DNA of 64,000 bases. It comes from Prunella strophiata (lineage: Eukaryota > Chordata > Aves > Passeriformes > Prunellidae). Positions 51,531 through 64,000 of this stretch are shown here, piece after piece; positions within the stretch are counted from its first letter, which is position 1, and the number at the start of each line of letters is the position of its first letter. The notes beneath the pieces were generated by a model. It ran no database searches and was not told the DNA's origin. It worked only from the letters and a program-made list of their open reading frames with translations. Both the position numbers and the translations under genes were made by a program. Location of the stretch: assembly GCA_036583965.1 (NCBI GenBank), contig JAZBQD010000027.1, positions 22,247,001-22,311,000 on the forward strand, read 5' to 3'.

Positions 51531-51639
51531 CTAAAGAATGTGCAGCTGTGGTTTTGGAGCTGAAAAATCTACCAAGTCCAAGGTCTCCCAGCTTTACTAC
51601 TCCTGTAGCAGTAATGAACACAGTTTGCTGGCTTTATAT
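51531..51639 (-). CDS. NEK7: NEK7 kinase, catalytic-loop/activation-segment exon with a +1 frameshift
   Basis: This exon covers human residues 161-196: the rest of the HRDIKPAN catalytic loop, the DLG metal-binding motif (179-181) and the activation segment ending at the activating serine (195). The acceptor (TTTCAG) and donor (G|GTAAGA) are canonical, and the flanking phases fit both neighbours. The exon is 109 bases where the family needs 108. After AAG CCA GCA AAC there is one extra T (plus-strand A at 51,622). The downstream frame then reads to a TAG at 51,569-51,571, about 24 codons into the exon. If that base is ignored, the rest matches NEK7 without further change, including [11 protein letters not shown] and [10 protein letters not shown]. 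As written, the kinase would lack its DLG motif, activation loop and most of the C-lobe. An assembly error is the simplest explanation; a real lesion cannot be excluded. Confidence 0.95.
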
Positions 51640-53882
51640 CTGAAAGAAAAATAAATTTAAAAATTTAAAAGTCACAGTGAGGTTGCAAGAAAAGCTACTC
51701 TTTTATTAATAATAAACCCAAAGAGGATTTTGTTTACAGGTAATAGTGGTAAAATTTGAAGGTGCTACTCAGAAAGAATGGGTCAGGAATGTAGAATTTC
51801 AAATCCACTATTTCAATAGTACAACCATCACTCAAGCAAAGAAAACCAAGAGCCATGGAAAGTATTTTTTTTTTAAAAACAAGCAAACAAATAAAAAAAC
51901 CCACACCCTCCAAAGTCCAGAAGCATATACAGGATGAACAGGGGAGTTCATTACTACTTTATATAAGCTACATAGAAGGACTTACATTAGAACTAGAGAA
52001 CCTCTTTTGTTATGCCTTAAGTAACAGCCTGAATATGTTTCCAAGAATTGTACAGCATTTTTCATCACTTTTGCCGATCAAATTACCCACAGTGGCATAA
52101 CGTCATTTATTTGAAATAGATAACTGATTCTCTATAAGAGCAGGCATTAAAAAAAGAAGCAAGTTTACTCAGGAGAATGGTTATTTGAACTCATCAATGG
52201 AATTGGGCTAATCAAGTAGAAACAAAGAAAAATAATGATGCATACCCCAGACAGTTATTTTTCACAAGTAATATCCAGTTTAAGTTTTAATCCAATCCCT
52301 TAGAGACAACAGCAGAGACTCTTATTCTATGATTTCTAACAAGATACCTACCTTGTTAATCTTCTAAATAAACTGACCTGCTATTTGCTTGGCAAGGGAG
52401 TTTAGCTGTTACTCTGCTAAAGAGCAATCCACCCTAGCCTTAACCTTACAGAAACCAGTTCACTTTGATAAGAGGGGATTACAGTTTGCATAAGATCCAG
52501 GCACAGTAAAAGGAATGGTTAATAACCCTTCAAACACCAGCATTTTCAGGTTTCCAGTAAAAAAGTTACAAAACCTTAAAAGCTTTAGAGGAAGACAGAA
52601 ACAATTATGTTCTCCTGCGATCTGACCCAGTTTTCAGGAGTTTGGATAACCCTTTGTGTAATAATCCAACACGGATATAGCTCAATTTAAAAATAGCTTT
52701 AATTGTCACTGCTTTTGGCGTGTAACCATGGAATCATTAGATTTGCCATAGGTTTGCCAGAAGCTTTGAACTTACTATTTCAGTTTAAGGAACTTATATC
52801 CTTTTGTTTTGAGCTAAAATATACAGAAATTAACTAATTTAATTATAAAAATATTAAAGGAAGATACTTGCACTCTATGAAAAGAATCTCTATTTTATGT
52901 CCTTCTCTTTGTACCATTTGCACTTGCAGGCATCTGTACAAATGCACAAAGGGGGGAAAAAAAAAAGGAGACTCACAAGGGAAAGGTACTTGCAGGGGCA
53001 GGGGTATCTAAGCTCATCTGCTAAGGGTGCAAAATTCCAGCTGCAAATGACAGAGCTCAGCAGACATCGAGGGACTATTCCCTCCAGGCAGTGAGCTGCA
53101 TTCTGGCACAGGGAGCCACCAACCTAAGACAGGCAATGTCACCTGAACCTAACAAGTGACAGCCCACTCACAACTCACAATCCCATAACCAGAAGGACTT
53201 CAGAAAGGGAAAAAAATAGCAGATCTAAGAAGCAGCTATACTCTAATCTGTTTTCTTTGACTCAAGAGTTACGAGGTGAAATGAAGACCACATCCAGAGG
53301 AGACAGCAGCACCGTTAAAATGGGCCAAGGAAATTTAGTACCTGACAGGGATAGCTGGCAACTGCAAGGGCTGTTGGGACACAAGAGATTGGAAATAGTG
53401 GAAAGGAGCAGAGAATTGGAGGAAATGCTCACACCTGCACAAAATCCAATAAAGAAGGGACTAGGAGAAGGGCCTGTACATCACGAGCAAGCAGGGCAGG
53501 AGCAGATACTATACAACATCCAGGAGCAAGAGCTGTAAAGAATGAACTGACAGAGCTGTGCAAGGCAGGTAGCAACACTTGGGCAAGACAACAGGCAAAT
53601 ACAGAAGAATAAATACAGGGCAGAAGATAAGAGCCAGAAAAATGAAGTAGCTATGGCAGGGTATTCATCACTCACAGAAATATCGCTTATTTTGAAAAAC
53701 TTGCTATCAAACAAATGCCTACCACAACAAATGTACAACCACAAACTTCTCTCAGTTTTCCATTACCTATAAAATCTTACAGAAACATACGATGTTTCAG
53801 CTGTCAAAATTGATTTCAGCCAGCTTAATTCTCACATAGTCAAAGGTATGGTAAGGACAAATCATCTTTGATCCTGTATTAC
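51640..53882 (-). other. NEK7: NEK7 intron (2.2 kb) inside the Asp-161 codon
   Basis: Phase 1 intron with GTAATA donor and TTTCAG acceptor. A purine-rich plus-strand frame at 53,257-53,538 (93 codons, Gln/Glu-rich) lies in it, without splice signals or recognised similarity. Confidence 0.9.
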
Positions 53883-53991
53883 CTCTATGCATAACACGAC
53901 GAGAATGCATATGTTCCAAGGCACTGCAAAGCTGAACAAAGTACTTCCAAACTGTTCTTTCAGGAATCAACCTCTTCTGTTTCTTAAAATG
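53883..53991 (-). CDS. NEK7: NEK7 kinase, exon for residues 125-160 (C-lobe start to HRD)
   Basis: This 109-base exon of the serine/threonine kinase NEK7 encodes residues equivalent to human 125-160, from HFKKQKRL to HSRRVMHR, and ends with the first base of the Asp-161 codon. In mammals NEK7 acts with NEK6 downstream of NEK9 in spindle assembly and cytokinesis, and it is a structural partner of NLRP3 in inflammasome activation. The translation matches the human protein as I remember it at essentially every position, including [17 protein letters not shown]. The minus-strand acceptor is T-rich and ends AAG; the donor is G|GTAATA. The exon starts in phase 0 and ends in phase 1, matching the exon at 51.6 kb. 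It is the most upstream NEK7 exon visible. The closest paralogue, NEK6, is excluded by the distinctive residues of the downstream exons. Confidence 0.97.
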
Positions 53992-56900
53992 CTTAAAAAA
54001 AACATGATTAGTGAATATTAAAAATTAAAACTTGCATAAAATTACTGAAAAAAAAGAAAAAAACAGAAAATCCTTAATTAAAAAATAAAAAAAATACAAG
54101 AGGCTCACAACCTAATGATAAAGGTTTAAGAAAATTTTTTGACACAGAAAACTTTCCCCTTAAATATTAATATATGTATCATCACTGCATGTGTATAAGT
54201 CAGTCTACATACAGAGCTTTTTTATAACATTAATGAAATAAAACTCCTACCCCAAAAAATGGATTTATACACTATTTAGCACTCCTCAGTGTTGGATTAA
54301 TGTGGTCAGAGTAATCTAGTATAAAGGAGCCACAGAACAAATAAAGGCCAGATATAAAGTTATGTGCCACAGAATGTCCCAAATTAAATACACTTCCTTA
54401 CATCAAAATTGATTTCCATACCCTCATTTTCTAAAACAAAGAAAAAAAAGAGTAGCAGGATCACACAGTCACAAAGATATGTAAGAATAATTGGTCACAT
54501 TAGTTTTAATAACTTCTGCAGTACATGAAAGGGAATTAACTGATTTCTGAAAATTTCACAGTGATGTAACTCCTGTTCAAGTATTTTCCATCCTGTATAA
54601 AAAACCCATTCCTGATCACTGGTAACAGTTCACTGGTCCTGTTAAAGCTTACACCAAACAATTACCCTCTGCCATATACAACAGCTTCAAATGTGGTATT
54701 TAGGAACTGAATAACAGCCCTCCAAAGATACCTACGGAAAACCTGAAATTCAGTCAATGTTAAAATCTGAAAGTTTCATCATTATAAATTCTGCAGCTAA
54801 AGGGAAAAAGATCGAAAAATCATTGCTTGCTTAGCTTATGTTTCCTAAAGAAATCATATTGTGTCAGGTTTTGAAGTTCCACACAAGGAGAAAACACACG
54901 AACAACATTAAGACTAGCAAAATTTTAGACGGAAAGCAAAGTACTTGATGTATTTTAATTGTGTGTACAGACAGACTTCACACTCATGCACGCCTTAAGA
55001 AAGTTCACATAACAAACATTTATTAATTTGCAAAAAAAAAAAAATATTTTCATACTACGTTAAAACATGTCACTGAGAAGTTGACAGCTGCATCTGCACA
55101 TTACAGACACACAGGAGTATGAGAGAGATGCTTTTAAACTACCTATAGCAAAATGTATCAGTCGTACAAAGGATCTTAACATTCCACCAAATGCTTTTCG
55201 TTACTAGGGATTATTTCAAAATGCATTTTCATTTAAATGAGGCAAAGCACTATAAATTACGTCTTTAAATATAATTTTCTTTCAGTCTTGGACTGAATCC
55301 AAACAAACCCTGTGTATCTGTTCTCCCCATAGCTAGATTTGCATATCAGAGGATTGTTTGATGTCAACAGGAAGATGGAGACCAGGTTTCTTTTCATTTA
55401 AAAACAAATACACAATACATCTAAGTACCTTTACATGAAAGCACAGCTCCTTGATTTAAAATGCATTCTGAAATTATCATAATTATACCTAGGTACTTTA
55501 TTTAAGCATTCTGAATTATTATTTTTTTAACTCGAATGCAGGTGATGAAACGCCATTCACAAAATGCCTGAAATGGCAAGACTGTTGATTACACATTCCC
55601 ATTCCAATTTACCCAAAGTACAGCAGTGTACTTTCAAACTATTTATGCACAAGTTTTCTTTTAACACTTTATTCACTAGCCATCCCTAGCACTGTAGCTG
55701 GTATACACTAAAAATTGGCTTCAATTCTTACAGTGCAAAGATGCAATTTAAAGTGGTCTCACTCTGCTGAAGGCATTAATAATTTTGCAGAACAATAGTA
55801 ACCTCCTCCTGAAAGCATCAATGATATTACTTAACCCCAGAGAATTTATCCATCTAAAGAGGATGGAAAAGAGAGCTGCTAAATTTGCTAACAATGTTTA
55901 AAACTAAACAAAGAAACAGGCTAGCATTTTCATTTGTATGGACTTAAAAGTAATATAATTACCTTTAAAATAAACTCAATTAACATTATGTTGCTCAGTA
56001 ATTAATTAGCTCCATCTTTTCCCCTCAGAATACATGTTCTAATTTTTTCCTAGGTTGTTGTCTACCAATAGGCAAAACAGTGATGAAAAGATATCACCAA
56101 AGTGATGAATTTTGCAAAACTTGCTATTGAAACAAGTTGTACACTTTTAGGAAACAGTTCAGCAGACACAGTTCTGAAGAAAGGAAAATTCCATTTCTTT
56201 TAGAACCTTACCTTCTAACAAGAAATGTAAGTTGATGGGAAACACAGGCAAACTTATTTTTATGCCAAACAGCATAATGAAATTCACATAGCACACATGA
56301 ACTGTATTCAAAGCAGGATCCTTTCCTTTCTCCTTCATTTTAAAATAGTCCACAATGCAAAATGCAGTTCTAAAGATTGTGGTGTTTGCTCCCTCCCTAC
56401 AGGGAAGCCAAAATGCAGAAGACTGATGCTGCAACAATAATTTTGAACCTCTGTTGTAGCCCAGCAAAGTAGCACCACAGTCAATGCTGAAACTAATCCA
56501 CCACTTAGTGCCTGAAGCATTCTGAGTGCACACCACCCAGTTAACCTCACAGCTCTCTCCCACTGTACACAGGCTGGCATTACCTGCCCAGATTTGCCCT
56601 CAGAGGAATACAGCCTGACACAGAGCTCTCTCTGAAGTGCTCTCCTCTTCAAAACTTCGTTATTCTCCTTCTTCCACCTGCCTTAGGTTCAAAGGACAGT
56701 CCAGATGTCCCTCAGACCACTGACCTTCTAGGGTGTGACATTAAAAAAACATGATCCTGTCTGAGGTGAAAGATCAATCTCAAACTAGTTGAAACTGGGC
56801 AAAAAGGGAGCTGCTTGTACATGTGCATTAAAAATTTGGGCAGTGCTGCAAGCCAGTGCTTTGTCAGGTAAACAGCACACCAGGCTCGCTTTGGCAGCAG

Positions 56901-59900
56901 GCTGGCTCCCAGCAAGAATTATTTCTTTCAAAATCCATATCCCATGAAATTTCCATCTCCATCTGAGAATGGAATCACAAAAAACTACTTTGAAGAGTCA
57001 CCACAATGTCAGTACATTGTGAATAAAACTGGACATTTTGGTGGTCATAAATTTGCTAATCCAATTTATAAAGTGCTTTAAGGCAGGCAGGCTTTATCAC
57101 CAGTTCATATTTTCATCCCTTTTACAGAATGACTGAGCAGTTTCATCATGGGAAAACAGAACTCTCCTGGTTCTCTAATGGATTCTAAAAGAAAAACTAA
57201 GTATTCTTCAAATGTTTCCATCCTAATGAAATTAAACATAGCTGCCCTGCACCTAAACAGCAAATGCCATTCAGTTTCTTGACAAAACATAAAGGATAGA
57301 TACAGAAAAAAGTCTGAAGTCTACATAAAGGCAGGAAGTTATATTATACTGACTTTCTAAAGATGATGCTGGTTGAACTCCAGAAGTAAAAGTGACAGCA
57401 GTTAGCAGTTGGTCCTACCTAGGCTTAAAAGGCACAATTCAGACAATACTTACAGCAAAGATGCAGGACTGTGCTTGGATTTTATAAGAAAACTAAGGAT
57501 CTCCTGCAGATGAGAGTGAACACAGATGATTTCCACAGAACTAGAAATTCAGCTGTGACTGCCTACATCTCAACACTTGGACAAAATTTAGTATTCAGTT
57601 CTGATGTTGGTGTATTGCAGGATTATAAGATGTGATTTAGCCTGGTTTAGGTCTCATTGAATAGAAAAAAATAGGAATAAATAAGAAAAAATATAACACA
57701 GTAAGTGTTTAAGAAGCTAACTGGACAACAGAAAGCAAGATGTTTATGAACTTCTCTTGCAGAGAGTTGATAAATTGATCATCTAAACAATTTTGCAGAG
57801 TCATTATTTAAAAAAAGGAAAGAACTGTGGAACTGTCAAACAAGCCCACAAGAACATATATCTGAATTTCTTCCTGCACATGCTATAGCCTAGAGCTGTT
57901 TTTTGAAAGACAGTATTTGGAAGAAAAGTAAAATGAGAATGATGATTTCATTACTTTAAACAGATTCCTTCCTTTCTTTCATGATTCAGTAAGAATCTTG
58001 ATCATATCTTTTTGTACTCATTACTTCATTTACAGCTTACAAAAATATAAAGCATGGAAGATTTTTATATTTCACTGTATAGACTCATAACATAGCCATT
58101 CAATGACCAGTGGGAAGAAATCTGAACTGCATTAATAGGAAAGAGATGCAAAATGATTACATAGAAGTTCTGAGTAATACAATAAAGCTCTTGACCACTT
58201 CTGACTGTGTTTCTTTAGGAACTTTTTTTAATATGGACAAGCAGGAAAAACAAAGAGGAGGTCAGGCAGCCATAATAGGAAATTATGGAAGCACAAGCAA
58301 GAGTTCTCACTCTGTGAATACAACAGAAACAAACCACAACAGGCAAGGGCATGAAGGGTCAGCAAGACAGACCAGTGAAGATGGGCAGCAACATCCCAAT
58401 ATTTTGGAGACTCATGAATATAGAAAGGAAGTCTGTACCTAAGTCTTATTTTCTATTTTAAAAGCTACACAATTCTAGTAGCAACACAGCATCCCAGGAG
58501 TTTTGTCTGGTTCTGTTCTTTGATTAATTCAGCTGCCCATCTGTTTAGACCATGGCAAGTTTTCTGCCATTTTTCTTTGCTTTCTATGCAGAACAGAAAT
58601 AGAACTTCCCACCACATCCTGATTCATTCATTCAGTTTGATATACAGTGTCATCAAATTTGCCTACATTTCAAGAGTAGCAGCTGTCTCTTACTTGCAAA
58701 AAGAGAACAAATACCAAAAAAACCCACCCAAACTATTTTTCATCTCTCATCTGAACATACCAAAAGCAGCAAGTATTCAGCCAATAAAGTGACGAAAATA
58801 AAAATATTTACCTGGTTTGTTTTCCAACTTTTATTAACAGTTGCTTATATCTCCCCTTACTGAAGATACCATACTTTTATTTTCTACCCTTTCAGAATTC
58901 ACCAAAAAAAAAAAAGTTTAAAAAAATTAAATCTTCCTTTATTAGTTGTCTTAGTATACAGCAAACTTTATTTTATCAAGAACAACAAAAGACTTAAGAT
59001 ACAGTACAAAAATTAACACACAAAATAATGGTACTAATAGAAGTACCTATTTGCATCAGAAGGATAAGTCAGTAGAATTAAACTGTGGTTTTCCCTTAAA
59101 AAAAAAAAAAAAGAAAAATGAAAAAAACCCAGAAGAATGCTGCAGGGACACCACTTAATTGAGATAGAAGCATCTTCTCAAACACAATCTTATTTCAGAC
59201 AAAAACAACAAAAGGACATTCACTTACAAGAAATTATAAGCCTTGTAAAAAATGCAAGGAAATTTTTTCATGTTTTCCATCTTAGTATTCATACTAATAA
59301 TCCGACTTAGTAAGATTTCTGGTTAAATTCATATTCCTTAGAAAGCTCTGCAGAAAGTCACTTTACATAAATGTATTTTTAGCCAACTTTCTTTGCAAGG
59401 ATTCATTTCATTTTTCCTTACTGAGCAGCCCACCTACAGTCCCTCTGTTCCACCTAACATTTTTGCTGATGCGAAAGAGCAAGGACATAGAGTGTTCAGA
59501 AATAGAGATCACCTACTGAAATCCCATATACTTGCAGAACCACTAGTATAAAATTTCCAACACTGCATCATTTTCCTTGTTTCTGCTGTTGCTGCTGAGT
59601 GGGGCTTCTTAAAACACACAGCCACATGTTTAAATTCAACAGTATTTGTTTACATGCATCTCTCTCCAAAAAAAATCCCCTTGGGAAAACTGGTGCAGCA
59701 CAAAGAGGTGAAACTCATGCTTGAATCCATTAACTCTGCTTCCTAATAAAAATCATGATACAGTAGACTATCATCTTAACTTTTTCTTTCTTTTCTCTAC
59801 AAACAAGGCAGATAGATTTGAAATCTCTACTCTGAGCAAGTTACCCACCTAGAGCAAACACTGACAAGTGCAAATTTTTCAAATGCAACTCTGTGAAAAA

Positions 59901-62900
59901 TGAAAATTAGTCCCCAAGTATTGTTTGCAGGTCATTGCAAACAATTAAAGTATCCAGAACGATTATGCAATAAAATCTTCCAACCCTCCCTGCTCTTTAA
60001 AGGCTCACAGACCATTTTAGAACCAGTGGGCAAAGGTGGAGATGAAATCTCCAAAGCCTATTGGAACAGCCTGTGTAAGTTAAATGAAGTTTACTGCCAC
60101 GTTAACTTTTCATAGCTGACTGACACCATTATTTTCCTGTGTGCACAGCCAGAACTTCCACAACAGCTTCAGGTGTGATGTCTGTGAAGGCAACTGACCA
60201 CTGCTGATTGTCTAATTATTTTAACAGAAAACCTGCCTGCTTATTCTTATTATTCCAGCAGCAGACACACACAATGGCTGACTCACAGCAAAACTAACAA
60301 GGCTGCCTGGCAATTACCCAGCCCAATTATCCCACTGATTATAAACTGCGGACCAGCCAGCTCTCATTCTGCCAGCACATGTATGTAACGCACACAAGGT
60401 AAACTGCTGCTGCTGCTCTCACTGTGGTTACTTGTGGCTGACAGCAAAGGTGACAGTGGAGCACCTGTCAGACACCCCAGTGACACACAGGGATGCAGGA
60501 AAAGCTCACCAGAAGCAGCTCTACCACCCTGCCAGGGCTCTGTGCCTTCACTTTTTCTTTTAAGACTTCACAGCTCCATCCACAGAGCAGCCACTTCCCC
60601 TCGGAACACCCCGCCCTGCTTTTTTACCTGCTACACAGCTAACATAGATACACAAAGTTGAACAGGATGAACTATTTCTCAATTATAGGAGGGAAAAAAA
60701 AATTAGAAAAGAAAGTTTTTCAGCAGCCTTAAAAAAGGTTAGTGGCAAAAATTAGCCTGACTGGTTCAAAGCCCCAGGTTCCTCCCCTAGGAAAAGGCAC
60801 ATAAAAATAGTTTAGCTTTGATCTGTAATTAGCACACTCTGTGTTACACTATCCTATTATATTAAAGGCTTCTTCAAGCTACACTCTATCTTTTGAAGCT
60901 TTTTTCAAAAATGAGTAAGGAAAAAAACTAAGGTAAAGGTGATACAGAAAGAGAAAAATAAACCAGAGGAAAAAAATATTTTGAAGCTTTTAATATATAT
61001 CAATGATGTAACTTCAGCAAAGTGCCAAACTGTTCTATATTATAAAATATAACCATATGCTCAATAAAAATACTTTGTGTGAGGAGGTTTGCTGTGGGGG
61101 TGGTGGTACTGGGGTTTTTTGTTCTTTAAATTAAATCTAGCAGTCACGGAAAGAAAAAAAAGCACGAGAGACACGGATACTGCTGAAAGCCAAAAGAGCT
61201 AGATTCCATGTTTTAAAATGTGCAATTAGGGATCAAGATAAATCAGTATCATGAAAAGAAATAAATTACACAAACATGCACAAAAGACTACTTTAAAAAT
61301 ACTTTTCCCAAAACCATTATGTCAATTATTTGGACATAAATATACGTATAAGAAAAATCTCAGAATAAGAGCCACCATAATTTCTCCCCCTTGAGTGTGT
61401 GCATGCAATTTTCAGTTCTGTTTTCTTTATGTTAGAAGACCCTTTCTTTACTCATTCATTCATGACACTCAGCTAATGAGCAGTTTGAAAATGTCTCTAG
61501 GCTTTGTTTATTGCACTATTCATAACCTATTATTAAATATAAGTTTCAGGGAGGGACTCAGTTTCCTAGTATGCATTGTTGGAATATCAAATTAATAAAA
61601 TATCTTCACAAATGGCCTTAGAAATGATGAGGTAGTAATATCCCCATTTTACAGATTAGAATGTGGGCCAAGAATAGAGATCAAAAGTGTTAATTAATTC
61701 TGGCACCAATTTAAGCACCTCCTTCTCAACATACATAGCTTTATGAAACAGTTCATCTTCAAAGCACAGTTTCCACTAAGAATGAAGCTGTGAATGCTCA
61801 ATACTTCTACAAATCAAGACCCAGAGTTTTGCTTTGAATGTGAGAAATACGGAATAAGCAATTAGAATTATCCCCAAAAAGCAGTGGTTCAAGTGTTTTA
61901 TTCAGTATCCCTTAGGAAAAGAACAAGTAAGGATGGTCTTTGGAAAAACCTTGAATTGTACTAATCACAAAACCTTTGTCTTTCAAATTCCTTGCCTAGT
62001 AAGTGACCATTGGAGCAAAGAAGGCAGCACAGCTGCAACCATTTCTACACAGAGTAGCTGCACCCTTACAGAGTCACATCCCATGCTGCTCCCAGCCAGG
62101 CTGACTTGGCCCATGCAGGCTCTCTCCCTGCAGACAGCCAGTCTGTCTGTCTCAAGGATCCTTGTCCCAGCTGTCCCATTCTCTGACAACACATCAGCTC
62201 TTCTCCAACCTCCCTGTCCCCATGTCCAGTATTGGTAATCCCATTTCAGTTTCCCAATGCACTTACTCATATTCTCTTACACTCCTCAGTCTCTACTCCC
62301 AGCAGCATAAATTCCCTGTCTGCCTTCTCCCAAACACTGCCAGCCAGCCAGCACAGGTGTGCTTGCCTTCCTTCTTCCCAGGCAGATCCTCTCTCTGTGC
62401 CTAAGGATCACTCAGCTACTTCTCCCAGCCTACTCCTCAGCCTGCCTTGTCTTCTGTCTTCTCCACATCCATCTCAGCTTACTCCCTTTCCCAGGTTGTT
62501 AGAAAGAATAAACCCCCTCCAGACACAGGAAAGCTTCAGCCCATCCAAGGCATGGAGAAAAAGCTATTTCTGGCAAAGCCACTCCAGTCACCCATCCTCC
62601 TCCAGGTCCAAGCACTGACAGTCACTCAGGTCATGTCAGCACAGACACAGCAGGTTCACACAGCTCTACATGTACAGAAATTCTCCACTTCTGGAATTAC
62701 ACTCCAGCAATTTCTCTTAAGCACATACGTTAGAAGAATTGAAATTTAGGTAAATTTTCACAGCCATTACTGTAAGAAAAATCCCCTCAGTTTTACATCT
62801 GTTTCAAGGCACAAAGGGGCTTAGAATATTTCTGATTCAATGGTTGCAAGATATTATAATGAAGCATTGGCATGCAATATTTTAGTAGGAAATTGCTGTA

Positions 62901-64000
62901 TTTTGACAAACTGAAAACATTCTCACACAACTAAATATTTGGCAATCCTATCAGCAAGCAGTTAGTCCTGCTGGACATGTGTGTGCATGGCAGAAAACAG
63001 CTTCTGCAACACTGCCATTCAAAAGACACAGAAAACATAATTTTTCCCACCAGCTTTCCAAACAGGAACACCAACTATCTCCAACAGCTGCTAAAGTTTT
63101 AGAGCAATGTTTTGGATATTAAAAAGACAGATAACCAAACAATAACCCTCAGTTAATAGCTGAGGGTTTCCCAAAATCCTGGAAAGGGTATGTAAAATTT
63201 AACACCTGGCCTGCTAAATTCTGACACTGCAACTCTTCCCTACACAGATGCTTCCCTAACTTCATACTCCCAAAATTCTTGCAAATATCACAGCAAAAGG
63301 AAATTACTGCTATTGCAATTAAACAGTCAAACTATAGCTACCATGTACTATCAACACTTATCAGAAAATCCTACTTTCTGCAAAAGCATCTCTACATTTC
63401 CAGCACATTCCCAGGACAGCAATCCACCAGAAAACAGTTGGAAAAAAAAACAAGTGACACTTCTCCATTCCTAGTAACACAACCAGCTTCACTGCAGAGA
63501 GGATGGGCAATTATGGGCTCTGAGGCACCCAGGGCAGCTAGCCCTCTACTCAGGTAAGCTAGCCAAACTCAGAGTGCTGCAAGGAAGTCTCAAACTCCAG
63601 AGCTAAGGTACTTTGCAGAGAGGAGAAATTGCCTGATGCAGTTTCATACAGTGAAGCCCAAAACAGCCACCACTAGTGAAACATTGAAATTAGAATCAAT
63701 GAGATTTCAAACAGAGCTCCAGCTCCTGCAAGCTACAATTTAATCTGCATCAGTTACTTGGGAAGAAGTGGCTATTCCTGCATTTGGACCATCCTATAAA
63801 AAACAAGTTCAAGGACAAAGAATTCACTGGTCCTAGCCATAGAAACTGGAGATATCAATAGGAATTTCATACCAATGTTTTAAAATACTTGTTATTTTAC
63901 CTAGCTAATTACAGTATGCTTATCTTTATTTAAAGTTGAAAAAATACACACAAAAAGTGCTGTCTGAGGAGTGGCTGAAGAGCCTAGGTGACATTTTGTA
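53992..64000 (-). other. NEK7: NEK7 intron, at least 10 kb, running past the window edge
   Basis: No exon for residues up to 124 (glycine loop, Lys-63, or the segment ending DAGDLSRMIK) was found to the right edge. The sequence is AT-rich intron with the pyrimidine-rich block at 62 kb. A missed short exon cannot be ruled out by eye. Confidence 0.7.
62030..62620 (+). other. Pyrimidine-rich (C/T) block
   Basis: About 600 bases are C/T-rich on the plus strand, with words such as CTCCCAGCC and TCTTCTCC, in the leftmost-read part of the NEK7 intron. Overlapping Ser/Pro/Leu-rich frames (61,933-62,749) follow from this composition and are not annotated as genes. Confidence 0.5.

Noticed and set aside
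53257..53538. 93-codon Glu/Gln-rich plus-strand frame
   Set aside because: Purine-rich composition explains it; it is antisense inside a NEK7 intron with no splice signals or recognised family.
57990..58010. Possible end of the upstream NEK7 exon (a CTTGATCAT word)
   Set aside because: On the minus strand the ATGATCAAG is not followed by GT and the sequence before it does not encode the DAGDLSRMIK segment.
61933..62749. Overlapping Ser/Pro/Leu-rich plus-strand frames up to 128 codons
   Set aside because: They follow from the C/T-rich composition and overlap in several frames.
63129..63176. 8-base inverted repeat (ACCCTCAG / CTGAGGGT)
   Set aside because: Short enough to be expected by chance in 64 kb.
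1..64000. CRISPR arrays, bacterial operons, tRNA or rRNA genes
   Set aside because: No regularly spaced repeats, ribosome-binding-site-led frames or tRNA promoter-box pairs were seen; the sequence is a vertebrate locus.

Overview
The window is vertebrate nuclear DNA, very probably from a bird. Two lines of evidence point there. Five well-formed exons of the mitotic/inflammasome kinase NEK7 lie on the minus strand. The dispersed repeats include bird-type CR1 LINE 3' ends (around 4.5, 11.2, 26.2 and 48.2 kb) and one degraded endogenous-retrovirus LTR (around 18.8-19.3 kb). No bacterial-style operons, CRISPR arrays, tRNA or rRNA genes were seen. The sequence is mostly AT-rich intron and intergenic DNA, and nearly all open frames in it look like chance.

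Layout, left to right. From 1 to about 30.1 kb I recognise no gene. This stretch holds three of the CR1 fragments, the LTR, two CpG-rich patches (14.19-14.38 kb and 18.49-18.78 kb), a 50-base poly(A) tract, and a 1.5 kb block that is strongly A/G-rich on the plus strand (27.8-29.3 kb). It also holds two short exon-like segments with splice signals on the minus strand. From about 30.1 to 33.37 kb is the inferred NEK7 3' untranslated region. From 33.37 kb to the right edge is NEK7 on the minus strand, read from high to low coordinates: exons at 53.9, 51.6, 44.4, 39.8 and 33.4 kb, with introns of about 2.2, 7.1, 4.4 and 6.3 kb. They correspond to human NEK7 residues 125-302, the C-terminal 59% of the kinase. 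The exons for residues 1-124 were not found before 64 kb, so the next intron upstream must exceed 10 kb.

The most striking observation is in the exon covering the catalytic loop and activation segment (51,531-51,639). Its splice sites and reading phases are normal, but it carries one extra base (around 51,622) just after the HRDIKPAN catalytic loop. This shifts the frame and gives a stop within the exon at 51,569-51,571. All other exons are intact and introns are retained, so the choices are an assembly error or a real allele or lineage-specific lesion; it is not a processed pseudogene.

The second is an unrecognised, strongly exon-like 189-base segment (34,532-34,720) in the last NEK7 intron, on the same strand. 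It has a long pyrimidine tract before its acceptor, an open frame of 63 codons, and phase 0 at both ends, exactly matching the intron it sits in. It could be a cassette exon of NEK7 or an exon of a nested gene. Three weaker exon-like segments (30.47, 23.45 and 6.44 kb), several perfect inverted repeats, and paired RFX/POU-like motifs are listed as leads.
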